Positions 19,458 to 29,152 of a stretch of DNA of 64,000 nucleotides are shown in pieces. Origin of the DNA: Vibrio tubiashii (GTDB lineage Bacteria > Pseudomonadota > Gammaproteobacteria > Enterobacterales > Vibrionaceae); NCBI RefSeq assembly GCF_028551255.1, contig NZ_CP117029.1, positions 124,001 through 188,000 on the forward strand, written 5' to 3'. The position numbers and the translations under genes are program-made. Every line of letters starts with the position of its first letter. Positions within the stretch are counted from its first letter, which is position 1. The notes under the pieces were generated by a model. It had not been told where the DNA came from. It worked only from the letters and a program-made list of their open reading frames with translations, and did not search any database.

Positions 19458-21415
19458 AAAAAGAATTAACGAATGAAGAATTGAAAGAGGCTTTACAAGC
19501 TGGTTTTACCCAGGCTCAGGGAGTGAAAGGTTGGAATGTAGACTATGTACCAAAGGCTGAAGAAAAATTCTCACATGAAGAAATGGATGTAAAAGCCATT
19601 GCGTATTATTTACCGCAGTTTCACCCTATTGAAGAGAATAATAAATGGTGGGGGAAGGGTTTTACTGAGTGGACTAATGTTACAAAAGCGGTTCCCCAGT
19701 TTCTAGGCCACTATCAGCCGCGACTACCAGGAGAGTTTGGTTTCTATGACCTGAGGTTAGCTGATAATATTCGCGAGCAAGCAAAATTGGCAAGACACTA
19801 TGGCATATATGGGTTCTGTATACATCATTATTGGTTTGATGGTCATAGGTTGTTGGAAACCCCCGTGAATCTTCTTCTAGAAAACAAAGACATTGATATC
19901 AATTTTTGTCTCTGTTGGGCAAATGAGAACTGGTCACGTCGTTGGGATGGATTGGATAATGATGTGCTTATTAGCCAAAATCATAGCGATGATGATGATA
20001 TCGCCTTTATAGAATCGCTCTTTGAAGCGTTCAGAGACCCTAGGTATATTAGAGTTGAAAACAAGCCTGTCCTAGTTTTGTATAGAGCTACTTTGTTGCC
20101 AGATGCGAAGAAAACTGTAGAGCGATGGAGAGAAAGAGCGCTTGCTGAAGGTTTTGATGGAATTTATGTTGTAGCGGCTAAGTCGTTTGATATTGAGTCA
20201 CCTGTAGAATTTGGTTGTGATGCTGCTGTTGAATTTCCTCCACATAAACTCAACCCTAAGATAGTTACGGAAGAACAAGTAATCTTGAATCCTGACTATG
20301 AAGGTACTGTATATTGTTATAAAGACGCCGTTAAAAATGCGAAGGCACTAGAACAAGGAAATTATACTAACTTTCGCTGTGTAATGCCTTCTTGGGATAA
20401 TGAAGCAAGAAAGCCAGGAAAAGGTGTGTCTTTTGTCAATAATACTCCAGAAGAATACGAGGGTTGGTTGGATTTTGCTTGTAAAGAAGCTCAGAAGAAT
20501 GGAAATGAAGAAAAATTTGTTTTTATTAATGCTTGGAATGAGTGGGCAGAAGGGACGCACTTAGAGCCTTGTAGACGACATGGTTACAGGCATCTTCACA
20601 TCACAGCGAATACTATTAGGAATAATACCAGTTACCACGATTTCGTAAATAGTGTGAGTGAATTAAATAGTAGCTTTGTTCAGAAGAGTGAGTATGCTCT
20701 AATAGTTCATCTATATTATGAAGAATTACTAGAAGAGATAATTGGTAAGGTAAACGAAAATAAAGTTAAACCGGATTTATTTATTACTTTACCAAAATGG
20801 ACTAAAAAAGCTACGCTGGAAAAAATTCATGAATCAAAGCTTAATTGTTACATACTGCCAGTTGATAATAGAGGTAGGGATATCAAGCCCTTTTTAGAGG
20901 CTTACTCTTTAATTCGTGACAAGTTTAACTACAAGGCTTGTTGTAAATTGCATACAAAAAAATCTCTGCATCGTGTTGATGGCGATACATGGAGAAGCAA
21001 CCTATATTCAACACTTCTAAATTTTGATCAGATGTCTGAACAATTTGCTTCGAATGATAATTTGAAGTTTGCTGCGCCTAGTGATTCTATTCTCGACCTT
21101 TCGGTAGAGGCATATAATCTTGGGAATCGAGTTTGGCTTGAAAAGGTATTGTTAGCTTTAGGTTATGAGCAGTACTTAGATAATTATGCTTTTGATTTTT
21201 GTGCAGGCTCAATGTTTTGGTTTAAGCCGAGTTCATTAGTTTCTTTGAATAATTTAGAGAAATTTTACGATAGTTTTGAGCCAGAACTCGGACAATTAGA
21301 CGGCACTTTGGCTCATTCTTTAGAGCGCTTATTCCTTTTAATTGCCACAAAATCAGATAAAGACCAGTTGCTTTTATTGGAAGCTAGCGAAACTTATATT
21401 GAACAGTTAGGTTGA
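19454..21415 (+). CDS. WbsX-like domain fused to RgpF-like rhamnan synthesis domain
   Basis: This is a 653-residue two-domain protein. Residues about 45-370 fit the WbsX family: AIAYYLPQFHPI with NKWWGKGFTEW, GFCIHHYWFDG, CWANENWSRRWDG and the closing FINAWNEWAEGTHLEP. Residues about 410-640 fit the RgpF (rhamnan synthesis protein F) family: YALIVHLYYEELLEEI, ILPVDNRGRDIKPFLEAY, CCKLHTKKS and a later FCAGSMFWFKP. RgpF-type enzymes are linked to rhamnose polymer synthesis, which fits the nearby rmlBADC genes. The two domains probably add successive residues, but catalysis by the WbsX part is not firmly known to me. A hairpin follows the stop codon. Confidence 0.8.
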   Translation: MKKELTNEELKEALQAGFTQAQGVKGWNVDYVPKAEEKFSHEEMDVKAIAYYLPQFHPIEENNKWWGKGFTEWTNVTKAVPQFLGHYQPRLPGEFGFYDLRLADNIREQAKLARHYGIYGFCIHHYWFDGHRLLETPVNLLLENKDIDINFCLCWANENWSRRWDGLDNDVLISQNHSDDDDIAFIESLFEAFRDPRYIRVENKPVLVLYRATLLPDAKKTVERWRERALAEGFDGIYVVAAKSFDIESPVEFGCDAAVEFPPHKLNPKIVTEEQVILNPDYEGTVYCYKDAVKNAKALEQGNYTNFRCVMPSWDNEARKPGKGVSFVNNTPEEYEGWLDFACKEAQKNGNEEKFVFINAWNEWAEGTHLEPCRRHGYRHLHITANTIRNNTSYHDFVNSVSELNSSFVQKSEYALIVHLYYEELLEEIIGKVNENKVKPDLFITLPKWTKKATLEKIHESKLNCYILPVDNRGRDIKPFLEAYSLIRDKFNYKACCKLHTKKSLHRVDGDTWRSNLYSTLLNFDQMSEQFASNDNLKFAAPSDSILDLSVEAYNLGNRVWLEKVLLALGYEQYLDNYAFDFCAGSMFWFKPSSLVSLNNLEKFYDSFEPELGQLDGTLAHSLERLFLLIATKSDKDQLLLLEASETYIEQLG

Positions 21416-21425
21416 CTTATAAACT

Positions 21426-21447
21426 CTGGGTCATGTAAATGATCCAG
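21426..21447 (+). terminator. Stem-loop between two glycosyltransferase genes
   Basis: CTGGGTCAT and ATGATCCAG form a nine-pair stem with one G-U pair, closed by a GTAA tetraloop. The sequence after it (TTATAATTATT) is A/T-rich but not a clean T run. It lies 11 bases after the WbsX-RgpF stop and 21 bases before the next ATG. It may attenuate transcription or mark an mRNA processing point; full termination is doubtful. Confidence 0.4.
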
Positions 21448-21467
21448 TTATAATTATTAGGTATCTT

Positions 21468-23318
21468 ATGCAAAGTATTCTTAATTATAAATCTGATGAT
21501 GGTAAATTGCCTATTCCTGAATTTATGCGTTTTCTTGTCAAGTTTAGAGCGGATCTAAGGATTTACGATGATATGACCCTTGAGGATAGGCTTTGCTTAT
21601 TATTTTGGTGGCAAGTTTATGGCAGTCATCTATATTCAAGTGTCGAGTGGAATATAGACGACGACTCAGATTTTATCAATTATATTAGATCGTTACGTGC
21701 AGGAGAGCTTATAGGAAAGTATCCTAAATTGGTCTTAGCTTGGATGAGATTCCCCTCTAACGGTGGGTTGTTGGTGTCAAAGGAGTCTGAGTTATTTGAA
21801 AGTCTTGTTGAAGATTCAACAGGGGTCCCTTGCTTTTTTTCTCTTATTTTTAAATTCAGACCCGACTTGGTGACATTGTCTAGCAATGACTTTAATTCAA
21901 AGTGCTCGTTACTTCGCTGGTGGTTTGACTATGGAGTATCTGAATACGTAAGAATGAAAGATGCTGTAAATTCGAAGCAAATATTTGGAATGTTTGATCT
22001 TGAAGAACCGTTCAATGAGCTGTCACTTCTTAAACTTGTTTACTCTCAACGAGATGATCTGAAAGAGGCTTTCCCAGACTATAATCTAAATTACACCTCT
22101 TTATTAAACTGGTGGAAAGAATACGGTGTTCGTGAATATAAAGTAGTTATCGACTTACTTAACGCCACATCAATCGAGACGGAAAAAACACTAAAGAGTA
22201 ATGGTGTAAATGTTATAGGGTTTCATAAAGGTGTACTTGGTTTGGGTGAGGATGCTAGATTATCTTGCGCCGCGATACGTGATTCCGGTCGTCAAGTCGC
22301 AGCAATTACACCTCCTATTGCCGGACCAAGTAGTATTTTGGATTTAGCTCCAGAGTATATTGATACTAACCATAAATTATTCGATGTTAGTTTGTTTTGC
22401 CTCCCTCCTACTGAGATGTTCAGATTGGCTATAGAGGGAGGAAGTGAGTTATTACGTGGAAATGATTACAAAATAGGATTTTGGCCGTGGGAATTACCCG
22501 TATGGCCGAAAGATATGGAGTTGATATCTGATTTTGTAGACGAGGTGTGGGCTCAAAGTGAATATGTAAAGAGCTGTTTTGAAAGAATCGAAGGCTTGAA
22601 AGTTAAGAAAATGCCTATGGTTGTAGAGGTCCCCAAACCATCCCCACAAGCTTTATGTAGAGATAAATACAAGATTCACGATGATGCTTTTGTTTGCTTT
22701 ATTATGTTTGATGGAAATTCTTGGCTTACTAGGAAAAACCCTGTAGCGGCAGTAAAGGCATATATTAATGCATTCGTTAGTGATGACTTAGAGAGTAAAA
22801 CTAAGTTAGTCATAAAAACAATGAACTTGAATCATGATGATGTGAATTGGTTAGAAGTAATAAAACTAATTTCCGGGCGAAATGATGTGATCATCATTGA
22901 TGAAGTCATGAGTAGACAGGAAACTGTTAATTTAATTAATGCGTGCGATTGCTATATATCATTACACCGTAGTGAAGGTTTTGGACGAATCATCGCTGAA
23001 GCAATGTTGCTTGGGAAATCTGTTGTAGTAAGTGACTTTTCTGGCAGTCAAGATTTTTGTAATGAAAATAATAGTTACTTAGTTGAAGGGAAATTAGTCG
23101 GCTTGAAAAGGGGAGACTATATCTTCGATGAAGGGCAATTTTGGTTTGATGCAAGTATAGATTCAGCGATTGAGCAACTAAGAATTGTTCATTCCGATGC
23201 TATATTACGTGAGAGAAAAGTTAAAGCAGCAAAAGAGTTTATCCAGAAAAAATACTCTTACAATAGTGCAGCTTCTTTTATTCACAATCGCCTTGATACT
23301 TTGTCAGAGGATCGTTAG
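21468..23318 (+). CDS. GT4 glycosyltransferase with N-terminal helical repeats
   Basis: The C-terminal part of this 616-residue protein (about 245-610) is a GT4-like transferase. It shows NVIGFHKGVLGLGEDAR, YKIGFWPWELPVWPKDM, EVWAQSEYVKSCF, FIMFDGNSWLTRKNP and LHRSEGFGRIIAEAMLLGKSVV. The first 240 residues are unusual. They contain at least three copies of a degenerate unit ending in a double tryptophan and Tyr-Gly: LLFWWQVYG near 44-52, LLRWWFDYG near 147-155 and LLNWWKEYG near 212-220. Each follows a hydrophobic segment with an R.DL motif. These may form a helical scaffold for partner enzymes (inference). No membrane segment is clear. Confidence 0.75.
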   Translation: MQSILNYKSDDGKLPIPEFMRFLVKFRADLRIYDDMTLEDRLCLLFWWQVYGSHLYSSVEWNIDDDSDFINYIRSLRAGELIGKYPKLVLAWMRFPSNGGLLVSKESELFESLVEDSTGVPCFFSLIFKFRPDLVTLSSNDFNSKCSLLRWWFDYGVSEYVRMKDAVNSKQIFGMFDLEEPFNELSLLKLVYSQRDDLKEAFPDYNLNYTSLLNWWKEYGVREYKVVIDLLNATSIETEKTLKSNGVNVIGFHKGVLGLGEDARLSCAAIRDSGRQVAAITPPIAGPSSILDLAPEYIDTNHKLFDVSLFCLPPTEMFRLAIEGGSELLRGNDYKIGFWPWELPVWPKDMELISDFVDEVWAQSEYVKSCFERIEGLKVKKMPMVVEVPKPSPQALCRDKYKIHDDAFVCFIMFDGNSWLTRKNPVAAVKAYINAFVSDDLESKTKLVIKTMNLNHDDVNWLEVIKLISGRNDVIIIDEVMSRQETVNLINACDCYISLHRSEGFGRIIAEAMLLGKSVVVSDFSGSQDFCNENNSYLVEGKLVGLKRGDYIFDEGQFWFDASIDSAIEQLRIVHSDAILRERKVKAAKEFIQKKYSYNSAASFIHNRLDTLSEDR

Positions 23319-23324
23319 GTATTC

Positions 23325-24365
23325 ATGAAGTTACTCATATATGCTCCAGATATACACAAATTTGACGCTGTAGGTGAGCACTGTATTAGTTTGTTTAAGC
23401 TTTTCAAAAGTAATGGGGTTAATGTTTCTATTTTTTCAAAAAATAGTAGTTATGACTGTGGTGATATAGAGGTTTTACATAGCGATAATATGAAGAGCCA
23501 CTGTTCTGATGAGTCTGTTATTATTTTTGCATATTCCATTTATGACAGCTTTTTAGATGAAATTATTCGTTTTGATGGTAAGAAGATCTGTTATTTTCAC
23601 AATATAACAGATCCTCTAGTTGTCAAGGATTTAGACCCTAAAACAAAAGATCTATGTAAAAAAGGGTTTGAACAATTAGGTAGATTAACTGATGTTGACT
23701 ACATCGTTTGTAATTCTAAATTTACCCTTTCCTTAGTTAAAAAGTTTAATAAGCATGTATCTGTATCTCCTCCCTTAGGTCCCGATTTTCTGAGTGAGTT
23801 AGATAGCGTTGAAATTCGGCCTGTAAATGATAAGGTCAAACTCGTCTATATTGGTCGAGTTTCTCCCCATAAAAACCTAGAGTGCTTATTAGATATATTA
23901 GTAACTCTCAAAGTTAACTATAAAATGAACGCTAGTTTAGAGATATATGGAGATACAATAAACCAAGAATACTTCGAAAAAATAATCAACCTTGCATATG
24001 AAAAGGGAATTATTAATGATGTCGCTTTTTTTGGGAAGGTTAGACGTCAGTTTATAACGGATGCAATTGACTGTTCGGATTTTATAGTGACTTCTAGTTT
24101 ACATGAAGGCTTTTGTCTACCAATGTTGGAGGCTATGTATGCTCACAGAATTCCATTAACCATTTCAGGTACTGCGGCTGAGGAGGTAGTTGGAGATGAG
24201 CGCTTGGTGTTCTCTGGTGCAGAGAGAGCCGCAGATATCATTTATACGCTTTCGCACAACAATGATTTGAGAACAAGTATTATTCTCGAGCTAAAGGAAC
24301 GGGCAAAGAGAATTATTTCTAATACTTCATCGCAATTTTGGGATTCGATCTTAGAAAGAATTTAA
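23325..24365 (+). CDS. GT4 family glycosyltransferase
   Basis: This is a 346-residue GT-B protein. The N-terminus reads MKLLIYAPDIHKFDAVGEHC. The donor domain shows LVYIGRVSPHKNLECLLDIL, NDVAFFGKV and TSSLHEGFCLPMLEAMYAHRIPLT, with the glutamate pair of retaining GT4 enzymes. It is the last gene of the run that began at rmlB with spacings of a few bases. About 170 bases without an ORF separate it from manC. Nothing in the sequence tells the donor sugar; GDP-mannose is a possibility because manC and manB follow. Confidence 0.83.
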   Translation: MKLLIYAPDIHKFDAVGEHCISLFKLFKSNGVNVSIFSKNSSYDCGDIEVLHSDNMKSHCSDESVIIFAYSIYDSFLDEIIRFDGKKICYFHNITDPLVVKDLDPKTKDLCKKGFEQLGRLTDVDYIVCNSKFTLSLVKKFNKHVSVSPPLGPDFLSELDSVEIRPVNDKVKLVYIGRVSPHKNLECLLDILVTLKVNYKMNASLEIYGDTINQEYFEKIINLAYEKGIINDVAFFGKVRRQFITDAIDCSDFIVTSSLHEGFCLPMLEAMYAHRIPLTISGTAAEEVVGDERLVFSGAERAADIIYTLSHNNDLRTSIILELKERAKRIISNTSSQFWDSILERI

Positions 24366-24534
24366 CCATGTTATAGACGAAGCAAGTAGACAGTAGATTA
24401 GTAAACAGCGTATTACAAATATGTTTGCTTTCAATCATACACTATTAATTTAACGTTGCCGAAAAATTGTAGGTTCATTTCTTAACTGTCTAAACCTATG
24501 ATTTTTAGTTGAATGGCTAGATAGGAGATTTATT

Positions 24535-25980
24535 ATGTTAGTTCCCGTCATTATGGCTGGTGGTACTGGGAGTCGCTTGTGGCCGCTATCGCGTGACCTT
24601 TACCCTAAGCAATTTTTAAAGATTGCGGGTGAGCAATCAATGCTTCAACAGACTTGTGCCCGTTTGCAAGGTCTTGAACATCACCCCACACTATTAATTT
24701 GTAACGAAGAGCATCGTTTTATCGCAGCGGAGCAGATGCGCTCGGGTGGATTCAATCACTCTGGTATTATTCTGGAGCCCGTAGGTCGCAATACAGCACC
24801 TGCGATTGCTCTCGCCGCACTTCAGGCATTGAAGCAGGCGGAGCAAAGCGGTTGTAGCACTGAGCCTTTACTATTAGTTTTGGCTGCAGATCATCTGATA
24901 GAAGATAGATTGGCTTTTCAATCCGCAGTTAACACGGCAATGCCATTTGCGGAATCTAATCAATTAGTGACTTTTGGCATAGTACCAACAGTGGCTGAAA
25001 CAGGGTATGGCTATATAAAGCGTGGTGCATCACACGGTGAATCAGCGTTCAAGGTTGACAGCTTCGTCGAAAAACCAGATTTGTCTACGGCAGAAGCTTA
25101 CTTGGATTCGGGCGAGTATTATTGGAATAGTGGTATGTTTATGTTCAAAGCGACGCGATATATTGCAGAACTTGAAAAGCATAATCCAGCTATGCTTAAG
25201 GCTTGTGAAAAAGCAATGGCCGAAACACAACCCGACTTGGATTTTATCCGCGTTGATAAAGAAGCCTTTTCTGCATGTCCCTCAGATTCAGTTGATTATG
25301 CAGTGATGGAACCAGTATGCGCTTCCAATGATTCGGGTAGATTGGTAGTAATTCCTATGGATGCCGGTTGGAGCGATGTAGGTTCGTGGTCGGCATTATG
25401 GGATGTATCTGATAAAGACGAGCAAAACAACGTACACAAAGGTGATGTTTTAGCAGTTAATTCAAACAATAATTATGTACAATCAGAAAATAAGCTTGTT
25501 GCTACAGTTGGCGTGAGTAATTTAGTTGTAGTTGAAACAAAAGATGCAATATTGGTTGCGGATAAATCACAGGTGCAGGAAGTTAAAGCAATAGTTCAGC
25601 AGCTTAAAATCGCCGATCGTAGTGAGTATAGAATTCACCGCGAAGTTTATCGCCCTTGGGGAAAATATGATTCAATTGACTTTGGCTCGCGTGACCAAGT
25701 TAAGCGGATTACTGTCAATCCGGGTCAAAAACTGTCTATTCAGAAACATTACCATCGAGCTGAACATTGGATTGTTGTATCTGGAACTGCCCGCGTGACT
25801 AATGGCGACGAAGTACTTTTGGTTACTGAAGATCAATCAACGTACATCCCTTTGGGTACTATTCATGCTCTTGAAAATCCAGGGAAAATACCTTTGGAAA
25901 TGATCGAAGTTCAGACAGGGTCTTATCTCGGTGAAGATGATATAGTGAGATTCGAAGATCGTTATGGGAGAGTTGATTAA
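24535..25980 (+). CDS. manC: Mannose-1-phosphate guanylyltransferase / mannose-6-phosphate isomerase
   Basis: This bifunctional 481-residue enzyme makes GDP-mannose. The N-terminal nucleotidyltransferase has the signature [19 protein letters not shown] at 9-27, FVEKPD near 178-183 and [12 protein letters not shown] near 280. The C-terminal type II isomerase domain is a cupin with [27 protein letters not shown] and [18 protein letters not shown]. It has a good ribosome site (TAGGAG). Its stop and the start of manB share the TAATG junction, so the two are coupled. Confidence 0.95.
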   Translation: MLVPVIMAGGTGSRLWPLSRDLYPKQFLKIAGEQSMLQQTCARLQGLEHHPTLLICNEEHRFIAAEQMRSGGFNHSGIILEPVGRNTAPAIALAALQALKQAEQSGCSTEPLLLVLAADHLIEDRLAFQSAVNTAMPFAESNQLVTFGIVPTVAETGYGYIKRGASHGESAFKVDSFVEKPDLSTAEAYLDSGEYYWNSGMFMFKATRYIAELEKHNPAMLKACEKAMAETQPDLDFIRVDKEAFSACPSDSVDYAVMEPVCASNDSGRLVVIPMDAGWSDVGSWSALWDVSDKDEQNNVHKGDVLAVNSNNNYVQSENKLVATVGVSNLVVVETKDAILVADKSQVQEVKAIVQQLKIADRSEYRIHREVYRPWGKYDSIDFGSRDQVKRITVNPGQKLSIQKHYHRAEHWIVVSGTARVTNGDEVLLVTEDQSTYIPLGTIHALENPGKIPLEMIEVQTGSYLGEDDIVRFEDRYGRVD

Positions 25981-27404
25981 TGTTAACTAGCTCCCAAGTA
26001 ATTGAAGATAGTGGCGTTGTCTTTGGCACTAGTGGCGCACGTGGTTTAGTCGAACAGTTTACTCCAGACGTGTGTGGTGCTTTTACCCATGCATTTATAC
26101 AAACTATGCAAGGACAGGTTAAATTTCGCTCCGTTGCAATCGGTATTGATAACCGACCAAGCAGCCCCTTGATGGCTCAAGCCTGCATTAAAGCTCTAAG
26201 TCAGTTAGGTATAGAGGCGGACTATTATGGGGTTGTTCCTACCCCAGCATTAGCGTATGTAGCTATGCAAGATAATATTCCTTGCATAATGGTTACGGGA
26301 AGTCATATTCCGTTTGAACGCAATGGTCTAAAATTTTATCGACCAGATGGAGAGATTAGCAAAGCTGATGAACAAGCTATTGTTACTGCTAACGCGCAGT
26401 TCGCTCCATTAGATGATTTGCCACAGTTAGTCGTGAACCCAAATGCTGCTAACAAGTATATTGAACGCTATACAAACTTATTTAGTGATGATCTTCTAAG
26501 AGGTAAACGCATAGGGATATACGAGCATTCAAGTGCGGGTAGAGATTTGTATGCCACTTTATTTGCTAGCCTTGGTGCTAATGTTATATCGCTAGAACGT
26601 AGTGATGAATTTGTACCGATTGATACTGAAGCAGTATCTGAAACTGATAAAGGTAAAGCAAAAAACTGGTCAAAGCAATATAACTTAGATGCTATTTTTT
26701 CAACCGATGGAGATGGAGACCGCCCATTGGTTGCCGATGAACATGGAGAATGGTTACGTGGCGATATTCTAGGTTTACTGTGTTCACAAGTAATTGGTAT
26801 TGAAGCTATCGTGGTTCCTGTTAGCTGCAATAGCATAATAGATGCTGGTGTCGGGTTTAGTCGTGTAGAACGCACCAAGATTGGCTCTCCTTATGTCATA
26901 GCTGAATTTGAGGTGTTAAAGGGTTGTTACCAATCAGTTGCGGGCTTTGAGGCGAATGGCGGCTACCTGCTAGGCAGTGATGTCTTGATTAACAACAATA
27001 CGCTAAAGGCCTTACCAACACGGGATGCGGTGCTACCGGCTTTGATATTAATGTCAGCAGCAAAGGATAAGGGAATTTCACAATTGGTCAGCGCATTACC
27101 TAATCGCGTGACATATAGTGATCGGATTCAAAACTTTGCAACCGAGCGAAGTCAACGCATTATAAATCAAGGTATAGAGGATCCTCGGAGATTGCTAGAT
27201 CAATTGGGCTTTAGGGATTTTGATGTTTTCCACGTGAACACAACTGACGGATTGCGCATAACATCATCAGATGACAGTATTATCCACCTTCGTGCTTCGG
27301 GTAATGCGCCAGAGCTTCGCTGCTATGCTGAAGCTGATAGCCTAGATAAAGCGCGCATGTATGTAGACACGAGTCTGCAAAAAATCTGCGATATAGAGCG
27401 TTAA
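25980..27404 (+). CDS. manB: Phosphomannomutase
   Basis: ManB interconverts mannose-6-phosphate and mannose-1-phosphate, feeding ManC. The 474-residue protein belongs to the alpha-D-phosphohexomutase superfamily. FGTSGARG is near residue 14, the phosphoserine loop is [16 protein letters not shown] near 104-119, the metal loop is STDGDGDRP near 241-249 and the sugar loop is [12 protein letters not shown]. The phosphoserine loop departs from the TASHNP form of E. coli CpsG and looks closer to other COG1109 members. Substrate is inferred from coupling to manC. It ends the sugar-nucleotide block; an inverted repeat lies 26 bases after the stop. Confidence 0.9.
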   Translation: MLTSSQVIEDSGVVFGTSGARGLVEQFTPDVCGAFTHAFIQTMQGQVKFRSVAIGIDNRPSSPLMAQACIKALSQLGIEADYYGVVPTPALAYVAMQDNIPCIMVTGSHIPFERNGLKFYRPDGEISKADEQAIVTANAQFAPLDDLPQLVVNPNAANKYIERYTNLFSDDLLRGKRIGIYEHSSAGRDLYATLFASLGANVISLERSDEFVPIDTEAVSETDKGKAKNWSKQYNLDAIFSTDGDGDRPLVADEHGEWLRGDILGLLCSQVIGIEAIVVPVSCNSIIDAGVGFSRVERTKIGSPYVIAEFEVLKGCYQSVAGFEANGGYLLGSDVLINNNTLKALPTRDAVLPALILMSAAKDKGISQLVSALPNRVTYSDRIQNFATERSQRIINQGIEDPRRLLDQLGFRDFDVFHVNTTDGLRITSSDDSIIHLRASGNAPELRCYAEADSLDKARMYVDTSLQKICDIER

Positions 27405-27850
27405 GTATACGATAGAAGGAAGTTTAAGCGTCCATGTAGACCTAAATTTACATGGACCTATTTATAATGAGCGGTTAATGCTCAATCCCACCTTCCATTT
27501 AGCTGCAGTGTATGTGAACCTCTGTTGTTCGAAGTTTTTCTACCTCTATTCTTTAGTAAGCATTCTCTAGTTATCACAAACTACGAAATTTGCTAAAACA
27601 CCATTCTTTAAACTCCTCGTGATTATATGAGTTGTGGGTCATATTAGTAGAACAATGCTCTAAGAAGCTCATCTAGTACAAAAATTTACCCCTATCCTTA
27701 GCTCAAATAGCCTCTTTCACTGTAGTGCTTGACTATATTCTTTGGTGAGAAAATGTTAGATTATGCACACCATATTGTACCGTTAAAGGGATAGTCGCTT
27801 TCATCCTCCTTTAACAAAATAAATTTCTCTGCCAGCCTTAAAAGATCAAA
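27405..27850. other. Intergenic region between manB and next GT4 gene
   Basis: The 446 bases have no credible coding frame. Near the left end, GTCCATGTA (27430-27438) and TACATGGAC (27449-27457) form a perfect 9-bp stem that may end manB transcription, though no T run follows. Near the right end GTTAAAGG (27782-27789) pairs with CCTTTAAC (27808-27815). A TTGACT box is at 27729, but no well-spaced -10 box was found. The region marks the boundary to the A+T-rich accessory block. Confidence 0.5.
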
Positions 27851-28993
27851 ATGTATATTGAGAATAAACTAAAGGTTTTACACGTTTACAGAACGTACTT
27901 CCCTGATCCTCCCGGAGGTCTTCAGGAAGCGATTAAGCAAATATGTTTAAGTGTGCTACCTCTGGGTGTAGAGTCAAAGGTCTTCACACTCTCTCCTAAG
28001 CCCTACCCTAGTTCAGTTCATTTAGATGAGGGGGAGGTTATACGAGAAAAGTCGCTCATTAGTGTTGCATCTTGTGATATTGGCGGCTGGCAAAGCTTTA
28101 AGAAATTTAGAGAATTAGTTGAATGGTGCGATATCGTACAGCTCCACTTTCCTTGGCCGTTTGTTGACCTATTAAACCTTGTGATACCTAAAGATAAGCC
28201 AACTATAATGACCTATCACTCTGATATTGTGCGTCAAAAAATCTTAGGCAATATTTATCGGCCTTTGATGCATAAAACATTAAGTAGTGTGGATCGTATT
28301 GTTGCGACATCTCAAAACTATGTTGATTCAAGTGCAGTTCTTAGCAGGGAAGAGTATAAAACTAAGATCGAAGTCGCTCCTTTATGCTTAAAGGATAATT
28401 CAACAGCGTTTACTTCGCAGTACCAAGACGAAACTCTTTCTAAGTTTGGGCTAAAGAAAAAAAACTATGTCTTAGCTCTGGGTGTACTTCGTTATTACAA
28501 AGGTTTTCATACTTTGGTTGAAGCGGCTGTAAATCTAGATACAACCGTTGTTATTGCAGGCTCTGGCCCTGAATCAAAATCGTTAATGTCTTTAGCAGAA
28601 AAGCTAAGTTTAACGAATGTAGTGTTTACGGGGCAGTTAGAAGAAGACGAAAAACATGTGCTCATCCAAAATTCGATTTTGTTAACATTACCTTCTCATC
28701 TGCGTTCAGAAGCGTTTGGTGTTGTACTTGTAGAAGCTTTGATGCACTCCAAGCCTCTGGTGACATGCGAAATAGGAACAGGAACATCCTATGTGAATCA
28801 ACATGGAGAGACAGGGTTGGTTGTTGAGCCGGAAAATCCTGCTGCACTCAGTAAGGCGATTAATGATATCCTTGGAAATAGTGATATGCAGCTTGAATTT
28901 AGCCAAAATGCACGTAAACGATTTGATAGTACATTTTCGGATAAGGTAGTGTGTGATAAGTATATGAGAATATATAAATCATTGTTACGTTAA
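27851..28993 (+). CDS. GT4 family glycosyltransferase
   Basis: This is a 380-residue transferase resembling mannosyltransferases such as WbdC-like proteins. The N-terminus has KVLHVYRTYFPDPPGGLQEAI, followed by VQLHFPWPF and TIMTYHSDIVRQK. The donor domain has YVLALGVLRYYKGFHTLVEA, VVIAGSGPESK and LPSHLRSEAFGVVLVEALMHSKPLV with the conserved glutamates. It stands alone, with 446 bases before and 159 after it, so it probably has its own promoter. Proximity to manBC suggests GDP-mannose as donor (inference). Confidence 0.87.
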   Translation: MYIENKLKVLHVYRTYFPDPPGGLQEAIKQICLSVLPLGVESKVFTLSPKPYPSSVHLDEGEVIREKSLISVASCDIGGWQSFKKFRELVEWCDIVQLHFPWPFVDLLNLVIPKDKPTIMTYHSDIVRQKILGNIYRPLMHKTLSSVDRIVATSQNYVDSSAVLSREEYKTKIEVAPLCLKDNSTAFTSQYQDETLSKFGLKKKNYVLALGVLRYYKGFHTLVEAAVNLDTTVVIAGSGPESKSLMSLAEKLSLTNVVFTGQLEEDEKHVLIQNSILLTLPSHLRSEAFGVVLVEALMHSKPLVTCEIGTGTSYVNQHGETGLVVEPENPAALSKAINDILGNSDMQLEFSQNARKRFDSTFSDKVVCDKYMRIYKSLLR

Positions 28994-29152
28994 TGAATAT
29001 TTATCTATATATGCGTTATTGAAATATACGCTAGATTATATTTTTATTGATATGATTGTATAAGATACATTGAGGTTATGGGTTGGACTTGTATTGCCCA
29101 AGTATATATTACATATTAAACTGGTCCGCTTTTTTATAAATAGGTAATTAAT

